From Entomortierella parvispora (taxonomy: Eukaryota > Mortierellomycota > Mortierellomycetes > Mortierellales > Mortierellaceae), in contig OY752141.1 of the NCBI GenBank assembly GCA_963573315.1, forward strand, positions 3,348,001 through 3,412,000: a DNA stretch of 64,000 nt, in the 5' to 3' direction. The position numbers and the translations under genes are program-made. Shown one piece after another: positions 30,520 to 42,063 of this stretch. Each line of letters starts with the position of its first letter. The first letter of the stretch is position 1. Under the pieces are notes generated by a model. That model saw only the letters and a list, made by a program, of their open reading frames with translations. It had not been told where the DNA came from and did no database searches.

Positions 30520-31236
30520 TCATTTCGGCGAGTTGTTTGGAAAGTCGTCGGCCTTGGGCGCGTCGTCTGAACCCTCCACGATGGCATTTCGTCTTCTGAA
30601 TGTGTATTCCGAGGGCTGGTCGCCATCGGTGGCGTCTCCGCCTCCTGGGCTGAGGTCGCCCGGAGCAGCCCCTCCATCACCTCCGCCTCCGCCTCCAGCG
30701 CCTCCAATGTTGCTGTGGGTTCTGGCACCAAAGACGTTGTTACTGATCGAATGTCGAAGTTGCTGAGGTGAAGATGTCTGGGACTCGTACGGGTCACTGG
30801 GCTGGAAGGGCGACAGGGGCGAGCCTGCTCTCTCCATGCGCTGGACTACTGGTGGAAGAGGGAGCATGAGCGGGCCCGTCGAGCACTGAACAGGCATTGA
30901 TTCAAACGCGAGAGCGAACGGGGAGGCACCACTGGACAGGATCAGAGAACACAAGTCCTCGGTCCTGTGCTCCAGAGCCTGCCCCTGAAGAAAACGGCGT
31001 CGATGACCTGCACTGGAAAATGTCTTTTGGCACGTATAGTCGGACAAGGAAGACGAGAACTTGGTGTGGTGACACATGCTACCGGCCGAGGCTGATTCGT
31101 AGACTGATGGCCCGCTGTGCTCTCGGCGATGCATCTGGCTTTTGCGTTCACTCATCCGTCGTACACGAACACAATGTACACGTCGCGCTGGCATGGTAAG
31201 ATTATCTTGATGGCTCCTGCTCCAGTGATTAGTCAT
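30520..31236 (-). CDS. hypothetical disordered protein
   Basis: Open frame of 238 codons from ATG 31236; the frame stays open further upstream to 31506. The N-terminal part is basic (MPARRVHCVRVRRMSERKS). The middle is Ser/Pro-rich (RAGSPLSPFQPSDPYESQTSSP), followed by a Gly-rich block (GGAGGGGGGDGGAAPGDLSPGGG) and an acidic end (GSDDAPKADDFPNNSPK). Composition is compatible with a real disordered protein, and the SPxxP/DPYE patterns look like phosphorylation sites. No domain or homologue is recognised. The start and the absence of introns are uncertain. Confidence 0.45.
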   Translation of the reverse strand: MTNHWSRSHQDNLTMPARRVHCVRVRRMSERKSQMHRREHSGPSVYESASAGSMCHHTKFSSSLSDYTCQKTFSSAGHRRRFLQGQALEHRTEDLCSLILSSGASPFALAFESMPVQCSTGPLMLPLPPVVQRMERAGSPLSPFQPSDPYESQTSSPQQLRHSISNNVFGARTHSNIGGAGGGGGGDGGAAPGDLSPGGGDATDGDQPSEYTFRRRNAIVEGSDDAPKADDFPNNSPK

Positions 31237-31968
31237 TTTGAAAGAGAGGGATTGCGACCAATGAAATGAGGCGATTCTTTTATCGCTTGGGCGGTGCTGA
31301 TGAGAAGAGATGGAGGAGGCTAAAAGGACACAAGTACGAGAACAAAGACAAGTTGGAAAGAAGGCTGTCAGCAAAAGGGAAAAGACGACACCAGGGGACA
31401 AGGAGGCCGGGACTTTCTCCTTTTTTTCGTCTTTTTGTTCCTTGCCGTGCCGTGCCAGGTCACAGCATCCATGCAATAACAGTGCGCAGATCCGTCCAAT
31501 CACCAATTGGTGCGCGCGACCTCTCCGCGACCCGTGGCCGCAGGTCGGTCAAAGTCTTTCAAGGTCTCCTGCAACCCCACCACAATGCAACCTCGAGGCC
31601 AAGTGAGGACAAGACAAGACCCTGATCGCGCTTTGTCTGCTCACGCACACACACGCACACATGCACCACACACACTGAGACCCCTGGCAGACGGGTTGGA
31701 TTGAGATGGTGGCGTCGCCGTACCTTGGTGGACTCTGGAAGGATTCAAAATCCAAAGATCCAGAAATGCGGGGAACGAGGGGAGCGTGTCAAGATGTGGG
31801 GGAAGAAGGTCGGCCAGTGACAGGCTGACGAAAGAAAGAAAGGGAAGAGGAATTGAAGCACAGTGCTTGTCACTCACTCGGTATCTGATTGCGCGAATAA
31901 TAAGTATAGGGTGGAGATGGTGGAGGAGTTGTAAACGGGAGAGTAGAAGAGAGAAAGAGAGAGAAAAG

Positions 31969-32014
<46 letters not shown>

Positions 32015-34651
32015 GAAACAGGAAAAAAGCAAAGTGAACAAAGAACATAGGACAAAAAAAAAGAGGCTTTGGGAGGGCGGCCGACTCGCTGAGCTTGTTG
32101 GTGGTGATGGTGGTGGTGGTCCTCCCATCCATCCATCCATTCCTTCGTCGTCGTTCGTTCGTTCGTTCGGTTTGCCTTTTGACTCCTTTCTGTCCTGTCC
32201 TGTCCTGTCCCGGAGTGGGACCCTTTCTCTCCTCTCTCTCTCTCTCTCTCTTTTTCTCTCTCTCTCTGTCTTTGATCTCCATCTCCATCTCTCATCTTTC
32301 AACAACAAATCAAGACAACGTCCACAAGCACCGTCGATAGACGCAGAAAAGTGATGATGTTTGTTGTTGTTCATTAAACAAGCTCGAACGCCTTGATTCA
32401 AAGGCTGGAAAAGAATGCAATCTCGAATGGAGGTGGGACCGACAAGGTGCGCGCCCTCCGCCTGCCAGCCTGCCCGCGGGATGGCGTGGAATGCGGGTGG
32501 GTGGGAAGGGATTGAAGGAGGAGGATGAAAATTAAAAAAAGAGACCCGACCACTTGCCATCCCAAGGTTCTTTTCTATGGTGGAGCGACGGCTGGTTGGT
32601 TCGTTTGTGCTTGGATGGAGGGGATGGAATCGATGCGGGAAATCTTTGTGTTCGCCTTTTTGTCTTTGTGAGTTTGTGTGGTGTTTGCGATTCCCCTGCT
32701 CTGCTCTGCTCTGCTCTCTTTCTCTGTCCCCCTCCCTCCCTTTCTTCCCCTCACCTTTCATCTCCTCCCCTGCAACGGTTCTTCCTCTCTTTTCTTTTTC
32801 CTTCAGGCAGAAATGGAACCCTGCCAGGGGCTCAACGGCACTCACCTTTTGAAAATCAGAATCTGGACTGAGAACGCTCGAAGGAGTGACAGGTGGTTGA
32901 TTTCACGTCGTTACTTGATCAATGGCCAGGGCAGGGGTGCGCCAGATCGAGAAGAGGTGGAGAAAAGTGGTTTTTTGATTTCTGTTCAGAGAGCCGAGTT
33001 GCTGGATTGGCAATTGAGAAAGTCGATCGACTGTGAGTTCAAAGGTAGGGATGAGGAGAGTAAGAGAAGAAAGAGAGAGAGAGAAAGAAAAAGAGAGAAA
33101 AGAAGGGAAATCAATGATGGGAGGGAAGGAGGAGAGAAAGAGAGCCAGCAGTGAATATGTTCAGCAAGAGACAGGTGTGCTCTCAGACTCTGTTTGTATT
33201 GTCTTCCTCCGCCCATTCATTCACCCATCATGCAAGATGTTATGCAAGGTAACCATGTCCCCCCTCTACAAGGCCAAAGAATGAACGGATCGAAATACAA
33301 AAAAAAATAAAAAAAATAAACCCCCCATGGGATGGGTTCCCGCCACGGGTGCTGGTACCCTTTTCTCTGTATTATTGTAACAGACCCGCCTCTCCCGCAT
33401 GAACGCTGAATGCTTGTCTTTTTGTTTGTGGACTTTGCCACCATGGCCACAGTGTGATCATCCTTTTGATCTTTGCCGCCATTTCTTCGCTCTTCTGGAC
33501 ATATTGTAGTAAAGTGGAATGAATGGTCAATGATAGCACAATCAGCAATGTCGCACGTGCTTTCCAGCCAAAAAGTCTGCTCACTCAAGTCAGTCGAACT
33601 GGTGGCGAGGGCGAGACTCTGAGGCATGGGATGGCATGGGAGCATTGTCTGCCTTCGTAACAGCGACTGGGAGGAAAGCTCACCACCTCTTCGGCATGGA
33701 TGCAAAACTCGTTAATTGACTCTTTGCATGGTGCAATGCAGAGGGACAGGAACAAACAACCCCACACGTAGTCTACACATCCACACATCCGCACATCCAC
33801 ACACACCCTCTTTCTCTTTCACCACACTAGGGGCACAAGAGAGGAAGAAGGAAACAAACTCATTTCCAATTCTCCTCGAGCTGATCATGCAAACAGGCCG
33901 TTGGAGCAGCACCGAGCGTCCTTTCCCTGACCCACAAGCATTTTGTGTAACGCGGCATGTTTGGTCTCCTTGCCACATCGCTGCTGCGATTTGATTCAGC
34001 TTGCCGCCTGGAGTCAGAGTCAAAGTCGGGCAAGGGTGCAAGATGAAGCGTGGGTGGGAAGTCAGAGAGTAAGACAGTAAGCGAGAGTGATAAACGAGGG
34101 TGTACCAGACCTCATTAACCCTATCTCTTGCATCCAAAGAAAAAAAAAAGACCCCTCAGTCTATTCCTGGCCCATTGCCGGACTATTCTTCACCAAGGTT
34201 GCATGTCAGCCGAACGGGTGTCCAACAAGTCTTTCATATCTCTGCTGGCCCGCGCTATGGACGAGCGCTCTCTCCTCTCATATCTTGCAGCTCTCGGTCG
34301 ATGCGGGACATGGGTTTGACAACCTCTTTTGTTCTTTTCATTTCCCAACATCCGATGTTTGCTCTCAATGCTTAGGGCTCTGTTGTTGTTTTCGACTCTT
34401 TTTTTTTTTTTTTTTTTTTTCTTTTTCTAGTGTCTTCTTTTTGCGCATGCTCTGACAGGCGGCGTGGCCGTTTCGACAATGGTCTCGCAATTTGCTTGTA
34501 TCAAAGACAGGACGAATTGGCCTTCGTCTCAGGCCTGGATGGGGGGCTTTGATCTGATCTGCGCCACCAAAAAAAAAGGTCTAGAAAAAATTATCTTCTT
34601 TTCGTCCTTGTCTTGGTCCGCACCACGTTTGAATCTGACAACAACCTCACC
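31237..34651. other. 3.4-kb low-complexity, gene-poor stretch
   Basis: No supported coding region. Contents: long purine/pyrimidine tracts, a (GA)n microsatellite at 31972-32010, CT-rich runs at about 32228-32272, GTTC and TCCTG short tandem repeats at 32151-32214, GA-rich tracts at 33055-33145, and a T-run at 34399-34421. Many open frames here are products of these simple repeats. It probably includes the leader of the ORF at 30520-31236 and the promoter of the beta-helix gene. Confidence 0.55.
31972..32010 (+). repeat. (GA)n microsatellite
   Basis: About 19 perfect GA units. CT-rich tracts on the same strand about 230 bp to the right (32228-32272) make an imperfect inverted partner. Confidence 0.9.
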
Positions 34652-37061
34652 ATGAACTTTTTAGGAAAGAAAGCAGGAAAACTGCTCGGAAATGCGATGA
34701 AGGGTAAAACGCGTTCTTGGGCCGCAGAAGGATTAAGAAGCGGACTCACAAGAGACTCTTTTCTTCAAGCAACTAATCAGGCAAATCTACCTTTACTTTG
34801 ACTTTAATAGACCTTATCCCTCCACATCAAGATCGACAACCTGGTCCGGGGCAGCCACAGCTGCAACGGAATCAGAATCACGATTTCTTTCAGCAGTAAG
34901 TGGCACAGAAGAGACCCTGATTGGTTTAAACTCCTTGAATGGAGAATCTCTTTGAAGGGACATCGAGAACACAAATTAACGTAGCCATTAGACCCTTTGC
35001 TGCTCCACCTTTGAATGAAGGAAGCCTCCATCCTTTCGAAGGAGGTCAAGTCTATAATGATAAGCCACCGGAACCCGACAGTCGATTTGTAAATTTGCAT
35101 GGAACCCTGGAGGCTCTCAGACTCCCCGACGCAAACAACAACACGATTCCAGACTTTTCTAAAGTTGGCTATCGACAAGGCCATGTCAGGCTCCCTAATG
35201 TTCCTGTCCGGATCGTTCTCGACCCTTCTCCATATCCAGATCAGGATGACACGGCGAGAATCCAGACAGCTATTGACCAAGTCTCGATTTTGCCATTAGA
35301 GTCCACGGGTCCTGAAGGGGACGGAGGTGCAGTCAGAGGTGCTGTCCTTCTGAGAGCAGGGGTCTACCGTTGTGCAGGAGCGTTGATCATTCATTCTTCA
35401 GGAGTGGTCTTGCGAGGGGAGGGTCAAGATGAATCCGGGACAATCTTGGTGGCAACTGGAGCGATCCAGAGAGATTTCCTGCTGGTAAATGGAATGCTGA
35501 CCTCAGAGATGGGTAGCGTGGAGTTTCAACGGAGTCACGGCCGATCAAAAGAAATGATGCCAACCAATGGGTACAGAGGCAAAAAAGGCAATACCCAGAC
35601 TCGGTCGGACATGTACATCCCTGTGGGAGAAACGCACCTTCCGGTGGAAAACACCGCTGGATTCCAGGTGGGAGAGCGAATTGTGGTAAGTCCTTTTTCT
35701 AGATCCTCTCCTTTCTATTTTTTGAGCCATGCATACCAAATAGAGACCGGAACTGTGCTGTAGCAAGATCTGTCAATCTCTTTACACGAGTCAATTTACC
35801 AATCATTGCCATCAATCGGACTGACTAGATTGAGCAGCCAGGATCGGATGAATGGTTGAACGATATTGGTATGATGCGCCTGCCGGACCGTCCTGGAAAC
35901 ATTGCTTCGACTCCCTGGAAAAAGGACACGTTCACGTTCCGATTCGAAAGGACAGTGGTAGGGATCGACCCTGGATCACAGTCGCTGATTCTGGACATTC
36001 CTCTGGTGATGAGTCTGGATCCACGATACCCACCAGCCAATGTCTACGAGCTCAATTACAAAGCGCCGATGATCTCCGACGTCGGTGTTGAAAACTTACG
36101 ACTTTTGAGTGAATCGGATCCTGTCGATGCTGAGGATGAGAGCCATGGATGGTACGCCCTGGTCCTTGACAATATCATCCATGGCTGGGTGGCGGATGTG
36201 ACCACGATGCACTTTGTAAGCGGGATTTTTTGCTCCACTTGGTCTCGCTACATCACCATCCAAGACTGCTATGTTCGCTATCCAGTCTCAAAGCCAAAGG
36301 AAGGAGGTCGTCGTTACCAGTTTAACCTGAGTGGTCAGATGGGTCTTGTGAAGCGATGCTTCACCAATAACGCTCGACATGACTTTATCACTCTTGGACG
36401 AGTGTGTGGTATGTTGAGGAATTTCGTTGGATTCTCTGTAATTGTGGGGTACAGTGGATCGTCTTTGACCTAATCTGACTGTCCCCTCTGCTTCTCTGTC
36501 CGTCCTTCTTTTGTGTAGGACCAAATGTGTTCGTGGATTCCACCGGAGTCGATGCTAATAACGACACTGGCCCACACGAGCGGTGGGCCATGGGAACTCT
36601 CTATGACAACATAACCTGCAACACCATCAATGTTAGGCAGCGACTCTGGATGGGCTCAGGTCAAGGCTGGGCTGGTACGTGAACGGGATGAAGGAGGGTC
36701 ATCGTTGCCTCCCCCTGATGTCTAAAGTACAGCTCTCACCCTCTTTTTTTGGATCTCACACGCGTCCCTATTTCTCAACCTAGGCGCCTATCAAGTTGTC
36801 TACAACTGCACGGCTTTGAGCGATAATAGTTGTTTCCAAGACGCCCCTGGGGCTACCAATTGGATTATCGGGTTCAAGGGAGGACAAACGAAAAAGCCCG
36901 AGTTCGAAGCGAAGGCAACCAGTGTCATGGCGGCCAATGCCTCAGTCGAACCCCGAAGTCTCTACTGGGCCCAATTGATTGCAAGAATGGGTGGAGATGC
37001 CGAGAGGGTGGAGCACACTGTGGGGTCATTGGCCAAGAACCAGTACCCACCTCGCCTTTGA
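34652..37061 (+). CDS. pectin-lyase-fold (right-handed beta-helix) protein
   Basis: Single-stranded beta-helix protein of the Pectate_lyase_3 / glycan-active type; the substrate is unknown. The secure part is exons (34968)-35685, 35829-36408, 36519-36674, 36784-37061. It contains IRPFAAPPLNEGSLHPF, PDFSKVGYRQGHVRLPNVPV, DPSPYPDQDDTARIQTAID, VLLRAGVYRCAG, SSGVVLRGEGQDESGTILVA, GMMRLPDRPG and RLWMGSGQGWAGAYQVVYNC. Two 5' models fit. One is a start at ATG 34939 (586 aa). The other has upstream exons 34652-34703 and 34811-34895 spliced to 34968 (622 aa), giving an amphipathic start MNFLGKKAGKLLGNAMK and a Pro/Gln-rich linker; its last acceptor (CGAG) is weak. Neither start gives a clear signal peptide, unusual for this fold. 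The closest feel is bacterial beta-helix proteins. Confidence 0.82.
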
Positions 37062-40000
37062 GTTTCCGAGTTCAGTGTGCAGTGAACTTGTATAAAGAAA
37101 GTCAAGCTGTAAATAAACCGTGAAAACGATAGGATTACATGTCATCATCACCATTGTCATCTTGGACCGTCTTTCCCACGAACTTTGATGATAACAAAGT
37201 AAGCAGGAATGGAGAGGACAAACCTCATCGCGTCATCCGATATCATGAAAATGGAAACTTTGGAACGAAACGGCCAAGCAGTTTGAACTGCTCTGCTCAT
37301 TGGTAACCTTGACCTTCATCGGGCCCCCTTTCTCTTTGATGGGCGAGTTTCTTGCGATCAGTACTGAAGAGCAAAAAAATCAAGAAGGTGCTTTGGAGTT
37401 CCAGGACACAAGAGGACAGTGGTCGTCATTGGGCAATGAAGGCGCAAAAATAAAACAAACCACTGTTTGACTGACTGATTGACCTCGATTGCTGGCTAGA
37501 AGCAGACTGCAAGCAAGTCCCATCCGTGACCCAGTGCTTGAAGGTTTACCCTCTGAAAAACAGAGCGTTACACAGCATCTCCCGCATGTGCCTGTCACTG
37601 TCCTGACAAGTGACAGATGACGCTGGTTGTGCGACTAAAAAGTTTAAAGGACGTTTTCCAAGATCGCCCACTCCTCTCCATTAGAGGTGGAGTGGGTCTG
37701 GGGTCTGGGGTCGTAAACAGGACGTGACCCTGACCAGCTTGATGTGAAGGGAGAGTTTGTTCGTATCCATGTACCTGGCCACCACCTCTTTCTCGTTGTT
37801 GGAGATAGAGAATGACAGAGAAAACAAAATGGCAAAAAAAAAGAGTGCTTGCAAAAGTTCATTCTTCCTTCTTTTTCTCTCTTTAATTGCCAATGATGAA
37901 TTCATGTCAGGATCTTTCTCCATTCATATGATAGAGGGTTGCAAAACGAAGGACGCTCTTTCCTCCATCGGCATTGCTGTAAGAGGTTGTCGAAGAGCCC
38001 AGTTTATACGCCCGTATCGCGGCGCTGGTGGGTAAAAGGGCAGATTAGATCAACTCTGATGTACTGTACTTTACAAACTGGTACCCACTGTGCCCTTCGA
38101 TATCAGACAATAGCAATCTGGAGTTGGGAAAGAACTAAAAGACAATAGTCAGATCCCCCCCAAAAAAATTGAGATTTCGAGATCTCCACCCCCGCCATTT
38201 TTCTAATGGAAGAGCGCAGTCGGTCTATAGTCAAGAAAACTGTGTTGCCTCCCCCTTTTGCAAATATTCTGTGCACGGAAGCTAGATAGTGTCAAGATGA
38301 CAAAGAAGGACGCGTGAGAACATGAGAGAGAGAGAGAGAGAGGAGGTCCCAGATCTTCTTTTGGTCTGGGCGATGCACCCACAAAAAACCAAAAAGAACA
38401 CAATACCAACCATAAACGCCCGACTGTAGGAGAAGGTTTCTATTTACGTCAACGCCCTCGTGTGCATCAACCATGACGAAAAAGCTGCCTCGTTGTGGCC
38501 CAATTGTTGTTTGTTGTGGGGAGAAAGATCCATCCAGAGGGCGAAATAGAGTCCGAGTCGGTAAAGATGAGCGGATGGAAGATGAGAGAAGGGTCGGTGG
38601 AGGGAGGGTGGACATGCGACATGACGCGCGGAACCAGTTCTCCAAGACGCGGAAGGGGGCTAAAGGGGAAAAAAAAGATGTTTTTTTTGGCAGGGAGCAG
38701 TAAGGTATTTTGCCCCTCCTTCCGTTCCTCCGCTCTCCATGTTTTTTTTTGGAGGAGGCACCGTCTCCACTATTTGTTTGTGTTCGTTTTGCAGGAAAAC
38801 AATAATTGTCTTTGCGAATTATCCACCTACCTTTTTAATTTACGCCGCACAACAAAAAAGAGTTGATTGGGAAAGGAAAACCAGGGGTAGAACCCCATCA
38901 TCGTTACAATAAACTTGACCACATTCTCCCTCTCTGTCCCTGATCTTGTTCGTCACGTACCGTCAACTGATGGTCGGATGATGATTATGATGATGATTAT
39001 GAAGTTATCGATGATAATGTAGTGTGTGTGGGTGCGTATGTTTTTTTGTCGTCATCCTCAAAAAGAGTGATTTTTTTTCCAGTTGCCATTTCTGCCGTCC
39101 ATGGAACGAGCAAAAGTATGCAGGTCGCCTCGAATCTCGGAAAGTAATGCCTCTTGGTAGAGATGTATTGCATGACAAACCGCTGTCAACAAAAGAAATG
39201 GGATGAAGTGTCATTTCTTTGTGATCTTTTTCTCACAACCTTCGATGAGAACGGTTACGGGCAATTTCATGTACAAAGAATAAACAGAGGGCGTTTTGGC
39301 ATTCGGCCAGCAGTAGAAGCATCGGTGGTGAAAAATCATCACTCCGGTGGACGGATCAAAGAAATGGTTAGACCGGAAAAAAATCCTTTAGGCTAGTTTT
39401 TTTTTCTCTGTCCCTCTCTTTCTTTTGCGGTGAAAAAAAAAAAGAACAGGTCAAGGAGTTTGCTCCGCACCCATTGAAATTGTATTTTGAGCCCCTTTCC
39501 GTGGTTGCGGTGATTGCTCAAAACCTGCCGAGTAGAAGGAGGAAAGGGGCGACTGGGTTTCTGGTTGTCCTTGTCGGCTGTCATTGTCATCTCCCCCCTT
39601 CTTTTATTTTTATTGACTAATATTCGATAAAACACTCGTAGTCCACGCGTATCTTCCCTCCTTTTTCAGTAAAGCAAAGACTGTTGTCTGCTTGCTTGTG
39701 TGTCCAAACAGACTGTGGAGAGGAAGCGATAGCCTGGAATGATAGATCTTATCAATTCTTTTTAGGCCTAGATCATCTATCGTAGTCCATAGACTACCAA
39801 GGACGATCCTTTCTTGACCGAAAAGAGAATATTTGTGCATGCCACACGAAGAAGCGCGCTCCTTTGTCTTGAAACGGGCCTGCATGCAGTTTTAATAGTC
39901 TGAAAACTGTAGCCAGAGAAAGGTGTCTCGGTTCCTGAAACTTGACCCCAGGCAGGAAAGTCGTCCCAACTCCGGACCCTCTTTTTTTTTCTTCTCATTC

Positions 40001-42063
40001 TTTTTCTAGGAAGGTCCCGTCGATCTTTCCTTTTCGTCCTCCGTTCATCTGAAAGTTTAACTGCCGTACAGGAACTCCATTTTTTTTACTAAAGGATGAC
40101 AACATGGAGAAAGGAAGGAACTTGACGGAGACAGAGCTGCAGATAGCCAAGCGCATGGGTCGATCAATTGGTTTATCTGCGCGCTTTTTTATCTGTCTTT
40201 AGCTGGAGGCGAAAGATGAAAACAAGCCGCCTCTGGAATGTAGTCTCGGATTCGTACTGCTAAAGAGAGGGCGGATTGACCATCTACCCCTCCTCTCTAG
40301 CCTCCAGCGCTCCTCTCGAGCCCTATCCATAGTATCTGCTCAATTGAAAGACGCGACCAAACTGAAAGAGGGATCGCTGTTGGCCAAAGGTTATTGAGCC
40401 GAGCAACAACATTAGTCCTCTTTTTCTCATATTGCCTTGCACATGTCCCTGCAGGGTTGTGAGCAAAATCCTGCCGAAAAAAAAAATATAAAAAATTCCT
40501 CAGAACCAGGGCTCGTAAACTCGTCCGTCCCCTCTTTGTTGTATCCCACCTATGGTAAACCAACTCGACCCGAGCACTCGGGCAGATGAAGAGAGGATGG
40601 AGGGGGAAAGTTGTGTGGTCTGATGTGAGCTGTGCTCATGAATGGCAATAATGAAAGGCAATTGCCCTTTGCTTTCCCAAAAAGCAATTAAGGATGATCA
40701 AAATCGCCCGATCGTCCACCCAATGGATGGAAGGAGGGTGCTCGAACTTCGGATTGTTGCTTAAAAGTGGTTGTGCCACCTGCTCCAGAGAGAGCAAGAG
40801 GCAAGGTTTTATTGCAATTTGTAAAATCGGACTAGTCTCCCAGTATTGGGTGAGAGGTGTGAACCGCTCACGTTCTTTGTAAGGCGAGAAAGATATGGAG
40901 ACAGAAAAGGGAGTGAATGAGAACAAAAAGAAAGAGGGAAAGAGAAAAAAAAATACTGCGACCGACTGAATAACAAATGAATGAGAGGAGTGAGTGAAGG
41001 AGGATGAGGGAGAGAGAGAGAGAGAATGAGTGAGAGAGAGTGAGGAGGAGAGGGAAGAAAAAAAAAGCTGTGTGTGCACAAAGGAAAAGGGAAAAGGAGA
41101 AGGGGAGTAAAGGGAGTACATGACGCAGTGCTCGGGTGGTGTCATCATCATCGCCGCACGACACAAATTGAATGGGAGCTGTGTATTCAAAGAGCGGGCC
41201 CTCCGTCATCGGCGATCCAAGTGTCCAACGTCCACTCCCAAGGCAATGAATCCTATTTCAATTCAATCGCAACCCTTCAGCAGGTCAGGCAGTAACAAAG
41301 CACGCACACGGGCACGGACTCGCCTGCCCTCTCCTCTCCTCAAGGGACCTCTCCATTCACAATGCCCCATCACCGTCCGTCGGTCTGTCTGTCGACATGG
41401 AAATGTGCTCATCCCTCCCCATCTCACAATGGAGAGGCGGAGGAGGCTCACATTCACGCTCAAACCCTAGTGTTTCCTGCTCGTTGTTGACAGGTCCATG
41501 TCGCTGTTGTTGTTGTTGTTTGTTGACAGGCTGTTATCCTTATTGTCGCTTGCAGCCTGGAGGATGGACATACATCATTGTCTTTATCGTCAATGACCGA
41601 CGGTGGCTATGTACCACCCTCTCATCATTCAGTATTCTCTATTCTTTATCAGTTCATTCAGTTGCCCGTCAACACGGCCACCGAGAACCAACATAAAAAA
41701 AACCTATAAAGATAGCCCACCTTCCCTGTCCACTTCCTCCCCTCCTTTCTGTTCTTTTTTCTTCTTCTTCTTCTTCACTTTATCAAAAGACCTTCAACGA
41801 ATTTGCGAAAGAGGATCTCTCGCATACGCTCTGCCTCCACCAACGAAAACAAAACATCGACGCATCATCCACGAACCCTTCTCCTCTCCATCTCCCGCAC
41901 CCTTTCCTTGCCCGCCACGCCTGTTTACTAAACAACACTATTTGTACGCTACTGTCCCCTTTCTCTTTAGTCTCAACACCCACCCTTTGTCCTTTCTTTC
42001 ATTCTTCCCCGCCAAAACAAAAAAAAAGAAACATTCACACAAAGTCCAAAGTGATACCTTGCC
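37062..42063. other. 5-kb gene-free region upstream of the CON7-like gene
   Basis: No supported gene on either strand. An AATAAA at 37112-37117 ends the beta-helix transcript. Contents include a GA run at 38324-38341, an ATGATG/ATTATG repeat cluster at 38978-39016, GA-rich tracts at 40989-41055 and a strongly pyrimidine-rich stretch from about 41600 to 42030 that looks like a long 5' leader. Long upstream regions are typical of fungal developmental regulators. A non-coding RNA or an unrecognised multi-exon gene cannot be excluded. Confidence 0.5.
37112..37117 (+). terminator. probable poly(A) signal of the beta-helix gene
   Basis: AATAAA, about 50 nt after the stop codon. Confidence 0.45.

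Noticed and set aside
31641..32845. Long minus-strand frames (215 and 323 codons)
   Set aside because: They consist of SLSLSLSL, EREREKER and similar translations of simple (GA)n/(CT)n repeats; no gene-like composition or splice structure.
40636..41209. Minus-strand hydrophobic frames with Ser/Phe/Leu runs
   Set aside because: Produced by GA-rich simple sequence on the plus strand; resembles a membrane protein only superficially.
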